A DNA stretch of 64,000 bases, from the NCBI GenBank assembly GCA_010909165.1, contig MU008161.1, positions 1,860,001-1,924,000 on the forward strand, in the 5' to 3' direction. Positions within the stretch are counted from its first letter, which is position 1; every line of letters starts with the position of its first letter. The position numbers and the translations under genes were made by a program. The notes beneath the pieces were generated by a model. The model searched no databases. It saw only the letters and a program-made list of their open reading frames with translations, and was not told where the DNA came from. Below, one piece after another: positions 1-10,804 of this stretch. Source of the stretch: Anthoceros angustus (lineage: Eukaryota > Streptophyta > Anthocerotopsida > Anthocerotales > Anthocerotaceae).

Positions 1-23
1 TTGCTCACACACTCTGTATCCAG

Positions 24-2962
24 GTGCACGAATTTGTTAAATTAGGAGGTGAGCAGCTTGTTCGATACTACTCAGATATTCTAGGAGCCATCCTACCCTG
101 TATTTCAGACAAGGAGGAAAAGATACGAGCGGTAAGCTATTATAGCAAGCAAGATCATTGGAAAGCAGGGAATTATTCGTGTATACGGCAAAATCAATTC
201 ATGCATATTGCCACTACACGTCATGTCGACCAATACGCCCCAGTTCTAAGGCTTTCAGGGGATTGCAGGTTGCAAAAGAAACAAATGATGAACTTCGGGC
301 AATTAATGCTAATCCAGGGGATGGCTTTGACATGGCCTCCGTGCTGGCTGTTGCAAGGAGGTAACATGGTTCGTTTTGAAAGGCCAGTCCTTCAGTTTGT
401 TTTCTCTGTTTATGGCGTTTGTCATACCCATGTTCCCAGTCCAGATTCGTAGTCGCATATTATCAAAACATGTAGGTAAGTTTTGAGTCCCACAGAGACC
501 TTGGAAATTTACGTTTAACATGTACAGGGAGCTTGAAAGTGACTGGGAGTCAACAAGGCTTGAAGCACTGCGGTGGATTCATGTCCTGCTACAGAGAGAC
601 AGGACTGAGGTGAGAAAGCTTGGTGTGATACCCCTTATCTTCACTCAAATTTTGTAGCTGCCTCTGGTTGTGCAGCTGCCTCAAGTTTGGAAGCTTTTCT
701 CTTGTACATTCAGGTTCTATCCTTTCTTGATGATATATTTCCAGCACTATTCCGGTCACTGTCAGACACCTCAGATGAAGTAAGGCCACTATCATGTGCT
801 TGCAAATATCCTTGCGGCGTGTTGTTGCCATCTGCTAACATTTGAGGTCATGCAACACAGGTTGTTCTACTAGTGCTGGAGGTACAGGCCGGCATAGCAC
901 AGGACCCCCAGCACTTCCGCCATCTGATGGTCTTCTTGCTTCATAAATTCAACAATGAGCCAGCCTTGCTTGAAAAGTAGGTTTCTGTGCCTGCGCAGAT
1001 ATACTGGTCAGACAAGATCACATGACAAGTCGTTGCTGTGGGTTAAAGTTGCCTAGTTGTGTGACTCCCATATGGTGTGTGTAGACGAGGGATTCTGGCC
1101 ATCCGACGACTTTGTGTCCTTCTAGATGCAGAGAGAGTGTACAGAGAGGTTGCAACCATTCTAGAAGGAGAAGCAGATCTGGAATTCGCATCTGTGATGG
1201 TTCAGGTGCGAAAGTTATGCTTTTCTGCTGCTAATTTCATCAGAGGGTGAAGTTTTCGCCTTTGAGTTAGCATCTGTGCCCGCTGGTTGTGTTTGCTTGA
1301 AAAATTTCCGTCCTCTTTGGTGCATCAGGACACACTCATGTCAAAAGCAAGTCTGAGCCTGATTATGAAGTTCATTTTGGATTGGAGATGTGCTTGGAGT
1401 GTCCTAGTGACACACCACTCTGTCTTGTGAGTTGTTACTGGTGTGGTGGAACATCAGACTTGTAAAAATCTGGGGAGGATGGGGTATCGCTGGTGACGGG
1501 TTTGAGCCACGCGGCTAACTGGATATGTTATCCCACAGATTTGGTATCTGACATGGTAATAGGGAGCATGTCACATGTAAAAGAAATTGTAAAGGACCAC
1601 TCTGATGTTCATTGTGTGTCAGTCAAATGTGGGGAGAGTGTATGGGACTTTGGTAGTTTCTGGTTGGGTTATGTTTGGGTCATCTCAATTCTAAGATCCT
1701 TGGTGCCTTTCTGGGTTGTTTGCAGGCATTGAACTTGATCCTACTCACTGCCGTCGAGCTGGCAGATCTGCGCTCGTTGTTGAAACAGTCTCTCACAAAC
1801 TCAGATGGAAGGGATCTATTTGTTGCGCTGTATTCATCCTGGTGTCACTCTCCGATGGCTACTGTTAGTCTCTGCTTGCTTGCCCAGGTATTTATGACAC
1901 GTCACTGATATTGAAATTTTTGAAGGCTGTGCTTGGGGTTTCTGGATCTGACCTGTTTGTTTCTTGCAGGCTTATCAGCATGCCACGTCAGTTATCCAGT
2001 CTTTGGGTGAATCTGATATCAATGTCAATTTGCTGGTCCAAGTTGACAAGTTGGTTCGGCTTCTGGAAACTCCAATTTTTGCGTATCTGCGGTTGCAGGT
2101 ACGTTGTCGGTGTGTGTCCAAGTCTGTACTTGTACTCACTTCAGTTCTAGCTCTTCATAATCCCAGTTGGACCTGCTGTGGACGTGTTTGTGGTGAAGCT
2201 CTTAGAGCCTGCCCGGTATCCTGCGCTTCTGAAGACTTTATATGGACTTCTCATGCTGCTACCGCAGGTATTTGTAGATTCTCGTTTTGGAACTAATATT
2301 GTGTCTCTAGGCTAGGGTTATTTGATGTCGAAGTTCAGAACTGATCACTGACGTTATTTGAACCTGTGTCTTTTTGACGGAAACAGCAAAGTGCGGCTTT
2401 CAAGATTTTACGGACAAGGTTGAAAACGATTCCCCCTTATACTTTCACTCAAGCACCAGGGGCGTCCTCAAGTTCTGATTTCTCTGGACTGAATGCCATA
2501 AGGAGAACTGCTTCCGGGGGACCCTATGCTCAGATCCTATCGCAATTCCCTAGTGGTTCACAACCCAGTGACGATGGAGATAAAAATGCTGATTTGGGTA
2601 ATGGATCTAGTGGCATCAACTTTGTGCAGCGGTTGAAGCAATTCGAGCATATGCAGCACCAGCATCGGTTGCATCGGGATTCACAATCACAGACCAAGAA
2701 ACAGGCAAAGAAGCCTCCTCTGGCTCCAGTCCAGGTAAGCTCACACGCCTGTGACTGCACTTAGGGCTTGCTCTTGTTGCAAGGCCAGAGTCCTGTGGAT
2801 GTGCTATGGTCATTTCACATGCACAACTAGAGGCTTAACATTGGGTGTTGGATGCAGAATGGGCCAAAACCAGAGCAGTCAGAAGAGCACAAGCGAGGGA
2901 AAGGCAGCGCCGCTTCGGAAGCAAGTGTACGCTCTGCTTCAAGGTCTACCTGGCGGGGTTAA
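24..2962 (+). CDS. VAC14: VAC14 homologue, 3' part (PIKfyve/FAB1 complex scaffold)
   Basis: VAC14 scaffolds the FAB1/PIKfyve kinase and the FIG4-type phosphatase that make PI(3,5)P2 on endosomal and vacuolar membranes. The 5' end lies outside the window. Eleven exons with GT-AG introns can be read: 24-131, 269-360, 528-609, 714-779, 861-976, 1085-1205, 1726-1887, 1970-2098, 2199-2267, 2387-2734 and 2858-2962. They total 1398 nt, or 465 residues plus a TAA stop. The protein is HEAT-repeat-like. It carries family landmarks such as AGIAQDPQHFRHLMVFLLHK and LLDAERVYREVATILEGEA, then the FIG4-binding region with RLLETPIFAYLRLQ and a Ser/Gln-rich tail ending RSTWRG. Introns are mostly 80-140 bp; one is 520 bp (1206-1725). 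The reading frame is open throughout, so the gene looks intact. UAH starts about 245 bp downstream on the same strand. Confidence 0.93.
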
Positions 2963-3206
2963 TCCAGGCTGTGCTCCTCACTTATCACCTGTAAACTATC
3001 ATTTCGGCAGTGACCTCTTCAGGAGATTCTTCTGGTCGGAACCGGAAGTATTTCACTTAAGCACTTACATGACAGGTTCTTCATTGAAGTGGTCAAGGAG
3101 TCGACCAGTGCATAGGCAACAGTACATGGTGTGTGCTATTGCGTTCTCCTAGTTCTGCAGAAATTCAGCAGTAAGAAGAGAAACAGCTCTACGTGAGGTT
3201 TGGTTT

Positions 3207-5836
3207 ATGGGTAACCTGGCGAGGAGTGTCTCGATTTCTAAAATGTACTTTGCTTTGGACCGTCGTTTTCTATCACCGGCGGGCATATATATGGTTACGT
3301 TACACTTGTATTCCGTTTGTGTCTCATTTGCTCTTGCCGCGATCGCTCCCTTCGGAATGGCCAATTCGGCTCATCCTGGCTGGGCCGAAAGTGGCGAACT
3401 TTGGAGGATAGCGTGCACTCTGTTGGTGTCCTTGCCTCTGCTGGTGTCGGTCTCAACCGAGCCACTCATCACTTCCGCTCCCGAAGAAGTGGCCTACCCC
3501 GATGCTTTCTCCACTCGGTGTGAGCCTGAAGAGGTTTCATCCAAGGGAGCCCCCTTTGATGTGGATGTCCACCGGCTACAGCGCCAGGTCGTACTTGCCC
3601 TCTCCCGATTCTTGAGTTTGCGCCAGAATGTGCAGAGAACGGGAGCTCATGGTGCTCCCAATTGCACATGCTGGCAGATAGACGAACTGGCTTTGCTCTC
3701 CGAATCGCCCCACCCCTCTGTAACTCGTGTTCTCTACACAGACCAGGATGTGGCCGCTCGCAGGTAGCAAAAGCTCCCAATCAGCTGTAGCAGATGGAGC
3801 TGCAAATCGCTAGAATCAAGGAACTACAATATCTGTGCTTCTGGGATTGTTTTCAGCTACGTGAAGGAGTTGATGTTGTCCGTTGGACTGTCAGTGCGAG
3901 AGGATGCAATTGGCAACATTTTCGGGCGCTGGTAGGCTTCTCATCGTTGTCTGTGTTAGTCGAATTTAAGCATGGATTCTCTATCCGCTTTTGACAGCGT
4001 TGTTGCAGGCATGGAACGGAGGCAAATTTGAAGCCAGTGGCAACTGGCTCACATATAGACGCGATTCCGTACGCGGGAAAGTATGACGGCGTTGTTGGTG
4101 TGTTGGGTGGTATTGAAGCAATTCGCACACTCAAAAGGTTTGCGCCTTGGTTTGGAGCTCTGTGCTCTTTCAGCGCCCGAGGGATGTTAACTGGCCTTTT
4201 GTGGTGTCTCTTGCAGAGCGGGATTTCAACCCAAAAGATCGGTGGAGGTGATCATGTTTACTTCTGAAGAGCCTACACGGTTTGGCTTAGGTTGCATCGG
4301 AAGGTACCGTACGACGTACTGAAGAATCATACACATTGTCTGGCGTTTGCAGTGAAAGGAGTAGCTTTTAAACTTGTCTTGCGTTTGGATCAATATCCGC
4401 AGTCGGGCACTTGCAGGAAGTGAAGGCATTGTAGAGATTCTCAAAGGGGCAGTTGATGCAAAAAATATTTCTTTCGCCGATGCTGCAAGGCACGCAGGCT
4501 ACTTGAAAACGGACGCAGATCTTGAGCGTGTTACTCTTTCCACTAGTCACTATCAGGCTTTTGTGGAGCTTCACATCGAGCAGGGACCCATCCTGGAACA
4601 GGAAGGCAAGAATCATAGTGTCACCTTTACCCCAGTAAAAGCTATCTCGAAAGCAATTAGCACTGAAGATAGGCAGTGGGAATTTAGCAAATCGGTGTTT
4701 CCTACATGATAATCTCTTCTTTGATTTGTGGCAGGCCGATCCATTGGGATAGTAACAGCGATCGCAGCCCCAGCAACTCTGAAAGTGAGCTTCAAAGGAG
4801 GAGGTGGCCATGCAGGGGCTGTCCTGATGCCATTGAGGTCAGATATGCGGTGCAAGATTGTGCAGGGCAAGCTTCCTTCGTTTTTCTGTTGTACATCGTT
4901 TGCAGAATCAGGTTCACCTTGCTGCTACCTCCATCAGGAATGATGCGGGCCTTGCAGCTGCTGAGCTAATGTTGGCAGTGGAAAAACACGTTCTGGCTTC
5001 GGGATCCATTGACACTGTCGGCACCACAGGTCATTTTGATAGCATGTGGTGCAGGAAGGCTGAGCTTGGCTGAAGCTCTACCCTGCTTGATATCTTGCTG
5101 GTGTGACAGGGGTGCTGGAGATTCATCCAGGAGCAGTGAACAGTATTCCTAGGGAAGCCCACCTGATGATAGGTCAGAAAGAAGTTGGGACAATGTTGGC
5201 CAACCACTGCTTGTAAAGCATGTCAAATGCCTTGGCAGTGCTGACAGGAGCTGAGATTGGTTTGCAGACGTTCGAGATATTGACTTGGAGAGGCGAGATA
5301 AACTTGTGGAAAAGATTCTGTCATCAGCACAGCACATAGCATCTCAACGGCATGTGGAGCTCTCAAACTTTGAGAGTGTCAATCAGGATCCACCGGCTGT
5401 GAGTTCCGACAAAGTAATCCAAGCAGCGCTCATGGGAGTGGAGCAACTTTCTCTAACGCACAAGTTGATGATTAGCAGGGCTTATCACGACGCTCTTTTC
5501 ATGGCCAGGTTTTTTCCTTACTGTTTTAAGCAGCTGAGAGGAGCTGTTGCATGCTGTATAGCTGCCTGGCAGCACAATCCTCAAACTCACTCCTCGTCGG
5601 TGCACCTGCAGGATAGCACCAATGGGTATGATCTTCATTCCGTGTCACAAAGGTTCGTTGGCACATGAAATGCTCCCATGCTCCTTCAATATGTTTCAGT
5701 CACGTTGACCAGGTTCTCGCCTGTTGCCAATGCAGGTTACAGTCACAGACCAGATGAGTACGCTTCTAAAGAGGACATCGGTAAAGGGGTGCAGGTTCTC
5801 TCTTTCGTCCTTGCGAGGCTCTCTGTAGTTGACTAG
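3207..5836 (+). CDS. UAH: Ureidoglycolate amidohydrolase (M20 metallohydrolase family)
   Basis: UAH hydrolyses ureidoglycolate to glyoxylate, CO2 and ammonia, the last step of plant purine nitrogen recovery, in the ER. Eleven exons: 3207-3763, 3857-3931, 4009-4137, 4217-4303, 4403-4605, 4735-4837, 4938-5029, 5110-5172, 5268-5508, 5612-5652 and 5736-5836. They sum to 1692 nt, 563 residues. M20 metal and substrate motifs are present: GSHIDAIPYAGKYDG (about residue 224), FTSEEPTRFG (270), ELHIEQGP (340), GGGGHAG (373), SRAYHDALFMA (506) and GYSHRPDEYA near the end. The SRAYHD...MGMIFIPC block favours UAH over allantoate amidohydrolase. Two starts are plausible. ATG 3207 gives a long N-terminus; in-frame ATG 3357 gives a compact signal peptide with a LLVSLPLLVSVS core, which fits ER entry better. 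Intron 5 has a GC donor (AG|GCAAGA at 4606). All other introns are GT-AG. Confidence 0.93.
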
Positions 5837-6365
5837 CGAGCTGCAGTTTGCACCTAGCGCTGCGGAAGTTTCTGGACCCTTCCAGGATTAGAGTTGCGCA
5901 TTTGACTCGTTTAGAGTAGTCTGTCTTACGTCAACCGGGCAACATGGATTGTAGTTCTCGACTTGAAACAGCCCTTCCATCCTGCTTTGTTGAGATGTTC
6001 CCAGACGAAACAAGACTGTGAAAGAGAAGGTGACGAGCCGACCAATTCAGTTCATATTTTTCAAAATAATCCATTACATTGCATATCCTTATATTTGTGA
6101 TGCAATAAGCGGGGCGCGACCCAGGAAAAACTCGAAACCGCTTCCAAAATACTATGGGACGCTGGCTACCGTTGGCGGACTGCCAGAGCTGGCTATGTAG
6201 CGGGGGCATGCCACTCGCCGTGACCGCATGGCCGTAGCTGCCCATGCCCTCCCCTATTTCCATGCACATCAAATGTACATCATGTAACCATGCCCTAAGA
6301 TGTACCGGCCGCGGGACTAAGAAGTCCCGTGGGACGGTGCCATAATGCTTTCTATGTGCTGTAAT
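5837..6365. other. Intergenic spacer without a recognised gene
   Basis: This holds the 3' flank of UAH and roughly 500 bp of unique-looking sequence. ORFs here are short, on both strands, and resemble no family I know. The likely transition into repeat DNA is near 6300, just before the Harbinger ORF1 remnant. Confidence 0.5.
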
Positions 6366-6367
6366 TT

Positions 6368-6751
6368 GACAGGGCTTCTCAAGATGAGAGTTATGAAGAA
6401 TCCCCAAGTACAAACAAATGCAGACAATCCAATGATGCTGTTCAAGGTAAACGAGTGAAGCCAAGACGGTCTTCCACTGGTCTTGGCAAAGACCTTTTGT
6501 CTGGACTTGCCTCTTTTGCTCAATGTCTTCAAGCTATAGAGGTTGCCAAGATGACTCATGAGTTGGAGATTCATAAGGTCATGTTAGAGCACGAAATGCA
6601 TAGAGAGCAGCTCCAAATGGAAAACAATTTGAAGATTGTAGAAGCTCTTGCTGGACGGTCTCCTAAGAAGGCAAATGCTGGCTGTAGCCACATAGAGCCT
6701 TCATATGGAATATGTTTTTGGTGTTTTCCCAAACCGGACTTGGCATGCTGA
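6368..6751 (+). pseudogene. PIF/Harbinger ORF1 (Myb/SANT-like) C-terminal fragment
   Basis: An open frame encodes a polar linker (DESYEESPSTNKCR) followed by a basic patch (GKRVKPRRS) and a heptad-rich helix (EVAKMTHELEIHKVMLEHEM). This is the usual C-terminal half of the Myb/SANT-like accessory protein of PIF/Harbinger transposons. The N-terminal Trp-rich SANT domain is missing, so the copy is 5'-truncated. A minus-strand Harbinger transposase remnant lies 0.4 kb downstream in convergent orientation. The better-preserved element at 38.7-42.9 kb has the same arrangement. Family assignment rests on that context and the coiled-coil tail. Confidence 0.6.
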
Positions 6752-6904
6752 TCTTTGCTTGCATGATTTTGGGCAATTGCATGCTTACATTATTATTTCA
6801 ATATGGAGAGTCTGATCTGTAGGTCGGAGTTGCATCCGTGCTTGAAAACATCACTACTACCGGACAACACAAGCACCGGACTTGCCACCGGATGGAGTCT
6901 AGTA

Positions 6905-7012
6905 TTTGTGAGCACCGAACTCGGAGTGCACCGGATGTCCGTGCCCATGGAGTCATGTGCTTGTGAGCACCGGACTCAGAATTCACCAGATGTCGGTGCT
7001 CATGGAGTCTGT
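6905..7012. repeat. Short tandem repeat with CACCGGATGTCCG motifs
   Basis: Roughly two copies of a 55-60 bp imperfect unit can be read: GTGAGCACCG(G)ACTC, then CACCRGATGTC(C/G)GTGC, then CATGGAGTC. Similar CACCGGA motifs continue upstream to about 6850. The motif is palindromic in part (CCGGATGTCCG). It sits between the Harbinger ORF1 and transposase remnants and may be subterminal transposon sequence. Confidence 0.6.
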
Positions 7013-7164
7013 ATGATAATGAGTAAAATCTTGATAAGTATAATAAGTGAAAAATAATAATTTTATTCATAATTTAAGGTAATAAAAAATATACTTATGC
7101 TATCATATTCATGTAAACATAATAGGCAATCTAAAGTTTCTATTCTCCGATTTGTGAACTCCTC

Positions 7165-7725
7165 CTACTCCGCGACCATTTGAGAACTCCTCTTCCAAGC
7201 TTCAAATAATGCTTCTCGTCTAGCCTTTGCCTCGTTGTACAATATTCTTTTAGACACTTCATGCCACATATTGATATGCCCCTCATTGTGTAATGGGTAC
7301 ATGTCTACATCTATGTCCATAGGTTGGGGCTCATTTACCATAATGCAATAATTATGCAAAGCACAACAAGCCATGACCACCTGGGATGCATATTTCAACT
7401 TGACATTCAAGTTCTTCAAAATTCTCCATTTGTTCTTCAACAAGGCGAACGCATTTTCTATCTTCGACCCCTACGATGCTCTTGCTGAATCTTGCTTTCT
7501 CATCTTGCCCACTTGTTGCAGCATATGGCTTCAACAAAAAAGGCATAAGAGGATGTGCACTATCTCCAACAATGTATGGAGTAATAGCATGGCCTTGTAC
7601 TTGCATTGTAGGCTCACTCAAAATGTGGCCTTCCATCATTCTCTTCCAAAGACTGCTCTCCTTCAAAATGGTTGCATCATGAACTCCCCTTGGATGGGTG
7701 TTGTCGCACGAGGTAAGCACTTGAA
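7165..7725 (-). pseudogene. PIF/Harbinger transposase (HARBI1-like), degenerate
   Basis: Two overlapping minus-strand frames together read as the C-terminal half of a DDE_Tnp_4/HARBI1 transposase. The upstream frame has GVHDATILKESSLWKRM and PYIVGDSAHPLMPFLLKPY, corresponding to the family's HD.R and GD.AYPL.P..L.PY blocks. The downstream frame has LLKNKWRILKNLNVKL and MACCALHNYCI, the usual end of the domain. A frameshift near 7465 separates them, so the conserved acidic helix is split. The N-terminal third, with the first catalytic Asp, is not found. The element is not functional as it stands. Confidence 0.82.
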
Positions 7726-10199
7726 TTCATATAAGCATTTCCTCGACAAACAACCAAGCAAAACAAATCTAATACGCAGATATATAGGTGCAAACCAATA
7801 ACAAGGGAGTGGAGTGGTGGACACAAACACACTCTCCCCACGAACAACGCAAATTTCACACACATCACTCGAGTCATAGCTTGGCCTACAACACCCTTGC
7901 ATTGCATATCAAGAGAACAAGCTATGATCCGAGCTTGTCCTCAATGGAAGGGTCTATACTATCTGTATGGCATTGGCATATTCCTAAGATATCATATTGG
8001 CGATCAGAAGATACGTCCTGAATCCCTATAATGCACGAGGAATATGCAAAACATGTTATTCTGAGCTTATCCACTTAGCTAATGCTAACCATGTTTAATT
8101 TATACTAATCAATACTCAATTAATATAAGCACCTTAGATTAATTAGCACTAATTACTTACTTCAAGATAAGTAATCAGATTAATTAATGCTAATCAAACA
8201 CTAAACCCAAGTGCGTAGATTAGTATCACACGGCATGACAGTAAGCGGCTTGAATTCATATAAGCACTTATACAAACAACGCAAAACAAATCTAATACAT
8301 ATATAGGTGCAAACCAATCCCCTCGATAATGTGAGACTCCAAGTCTCAAACATTATCATTAGTAGGACTACATACATACTCGCACAAAACCAGTCATCTT
8401 CATGTCGCCAAGAGGTGGTTGAACACAAAACATGTGGTATCCCGTATTGCAACTGATCACAAGAAGCATCACATCATCATTCACCGACGTCCACAAACAC
8501 ATTCCAAGTCTTTGGGTGGGCCATGTAGGCCGAAAATGAGGGTCCAAATTGGATAAGTGGCGTGGTGCACCTTGAGGTGATCCTTCCATCTTCGGCCATC
8601 AATCCTTCAATTCAAGCACTCCATCTTTGCCTACTTGACCCGCAAGATGACTACCTGTGGATACCTCCAAGGTGTTGCCTCCCGGCGTAGACATAATCTC
8701 CAACTTGAACTTGCAGCGCTTTGGGTTTCCATGTCCTCCTCTTGTGTAAGCATAGCGCAGCTTGATCCCTGTGCGCTTATGGCAAGATTCTCCATTGCCA
8801 TGGGTATGATCCGCTTGAAAAGCTATGCCCGCTTTCCGAGTCTCGTAGGTCGTCCAATTGCGCCAATCCACCTGTGTTCTAGTGCTTGCCTCGCTTTGCA
8901 GTTGTCGCCCATACAACAAGTAGTATGGTGAAAAATTGCCAAGGCTGATTCTTTGTGGACTACGGACGCCTGGGGTTAGAAATTAGGTAGGGGTTTGTTT
9001 TTTAGGGTAAAGGATAAAATGAGGCGGAAAAGGAAATAAGCATGGGTAGCACTCGGACGGCACTGGAGTATACTCGGACTCGGGTGAGGGCGTGCAGGAC
9101 CTACTATGGTAGGCACGGTAGCAGGATAAGTCGGTCCAAATAAAAAATTAAATATATCTATGAAGTTAAAACTAATAGCCCTAAAAATATCGGTCAAAAT
9201 GGGCATAATTTCAATTGTTAAGAAATCAACGTAATGCAAAACACCACTTAGAGACGGCCGNTCATCCTCGGTTCATCGCTAGTGGTCTTCTCGAAAGCTT
9301 TGGAAGAGAATCCATCATTGCTTATCCACCCTCTTGTCCATAGGTCCAATGTTAAAACCTGGGGCACATCCATGACGAGAAGTGTTGGCCAAGCTCCACG
9401 TGGGGAGGGGCGTGCCGGAAAAGAGGTAGGAATGGCCGCGAAGGCCGAGGCGGAACCGGAAGGCGAATCGCCCAAGCACGACCGGGTTTTCCCGATCCTC
9501 TTTCCAACCGCCGCCACTGTGTGTTCATTCCATGAGAGGGGTCCGTGTGGCCCAAGGAGGGGTCTGTGGCCCGTGAGGCGAGGGAGAGTTCATTGGAAGG
9601 GGAAAGGTTCCGGGGTAGATGAGTGCTACCGGGAGGAGAGAGTGTGAGGGAAAATCGAATGTAAGAGGAGTGGAAGCGTGGTGGATCGCAGAAATTCCTG
9701 TAAGTGAGGCGATATAGGTCCGTGTGCCCATAGCCCCTAGGTCCGTGTTAGAGAAGACGATAGACTCGCGAAAAGGCGGTGGGGGACTCACATTGAACCA
9801 CCGCGGTGGCCGAGTCTACCACTTGGTGGGTTTGGGCAGGTAGTGGAGAAGGTGGGGTAGTGAGCGACGGTAGGTCTAGAATCCATAGATTTAGCACACC
9901 TTGACACAACACCATTCCCTTGGGATCGAATCCTAGGACTATAACGACATAGAGGGTAAATGTGGCCTCTGCCTTCGGATGCAAAACCCATTCCACAATA
10001 TACCAAGTAGCTTAGCCCACATCCGAACCGAATAGATTCACCGCCTCGACCACTTAATACGATAAACACGGCCATCCGTATTGAAGCAAATTGGCGCCTT
10101 GTAGCCGGTGAAGCCATGGCTCGGCCGCAGCTAGGCCACAACGCAAGAATGTGCCACCGGCCGCAGCCTTCGTCCGTAATGCGAGCATACCAAATTAGG
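7726..10199. other. AT-rich repeat flank, no convincing gene
   Basis: About 2.5 kb without a recognisable coding region. A stretch near 7720-7800 recurs imperfectly at 8250-8330 (GAATTCATATAAGCA...AAACAAATCTAATAC...ATATAGGTGCAAACCAAT), a direct repeat about 530 bp apart. The minus-strand ORFs at 8368-8589 and 8599-8919 look protein-like in composition but match nothing I know. A single undetermined base (N) is at 9261. The last 50 bp before 10200 (CGCAGCCTTCGTCCGTAATG) resemble sequence at about 15030 on the other side of the Copia element. Confidence 0.5.
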
Positions 10200-10360
10200 T
10201 GTGTGAAAGTGGTTTCGCTTACATGATCCAACAGTTACGCACACCGATCCCATGCAGAACACTCATGTTGAGGCATTCTTAATGCCTCCTCACACTCAAT
10301 CAAATCACTCAAAAAGTCTTCTCAATTTTTCATCTCCAGGCCCTCCATGTTTTAATCACA
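10200..10360 (+). repeat. 5' LTR of Copia-1
   Basis: A 161-bp LTR from TGTGTGAAAG to AATCACA. It shares with the 3' LTR the block CATGTTGAGGCATTCTTAAT followed by GCCTCCTCACACTCAATCAA. It is shorter than the 3' LTR because of indels in its first half and a few single-base gaps. Confidence 0.92.
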
Positions 10361-10371
10361 TGGTATCGAGC
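10361..10371 (+). other. Primer-binding site of Copia-1
   Basis: TGGTATCGAGC abuts the 5' LTR and is one deletion away from TGGTATCAGAGC, the complement of the plant initiator tRNA-Met 3' end used by many Copia elements. Confidence 0.85.
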
Positions 10372-10804
10372 ATGAAAATCAAACATACTTAGACTCATGA
10401 TGGAGAGCAAACTCTCTCGATTGAGACTATCCAACATGGATAGATTTCTCGATGCATGCATTGTCATGAAAATATCGTAGAAGAAAATTCCTTCTAACTT
10501 TAATAAAACCAGAAACGATCCTTGTAGACATGTCACACCTCCAGCCTGTACAGATAAAAGAGATACAGAAATTAGTCTTATGCACCAAAAGACTACACAC
10601 AGATTAATCGGTGCACTCAATAAGCTATGCCCAAACTAGAAATCACGAACATAAAACCCAACTTACTTCACTTTCCACTTATATGGATTGCATTTGCAGA
10701 ATGCAGGGTGACATCTACAGAATCCTAGACAAGATACAATCACAACTAGAAGTGATGAGTAAAAATCATTAATTTCACATATTAGTAAGCACAAGAAAAG
10801 CACA

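Noticed and set aside
9248-9791. Overlapping 90-120 codon frames around the N
   Set aside because: They overlap on both strands, one contains the ambiguous base, and none resembles a known protein.
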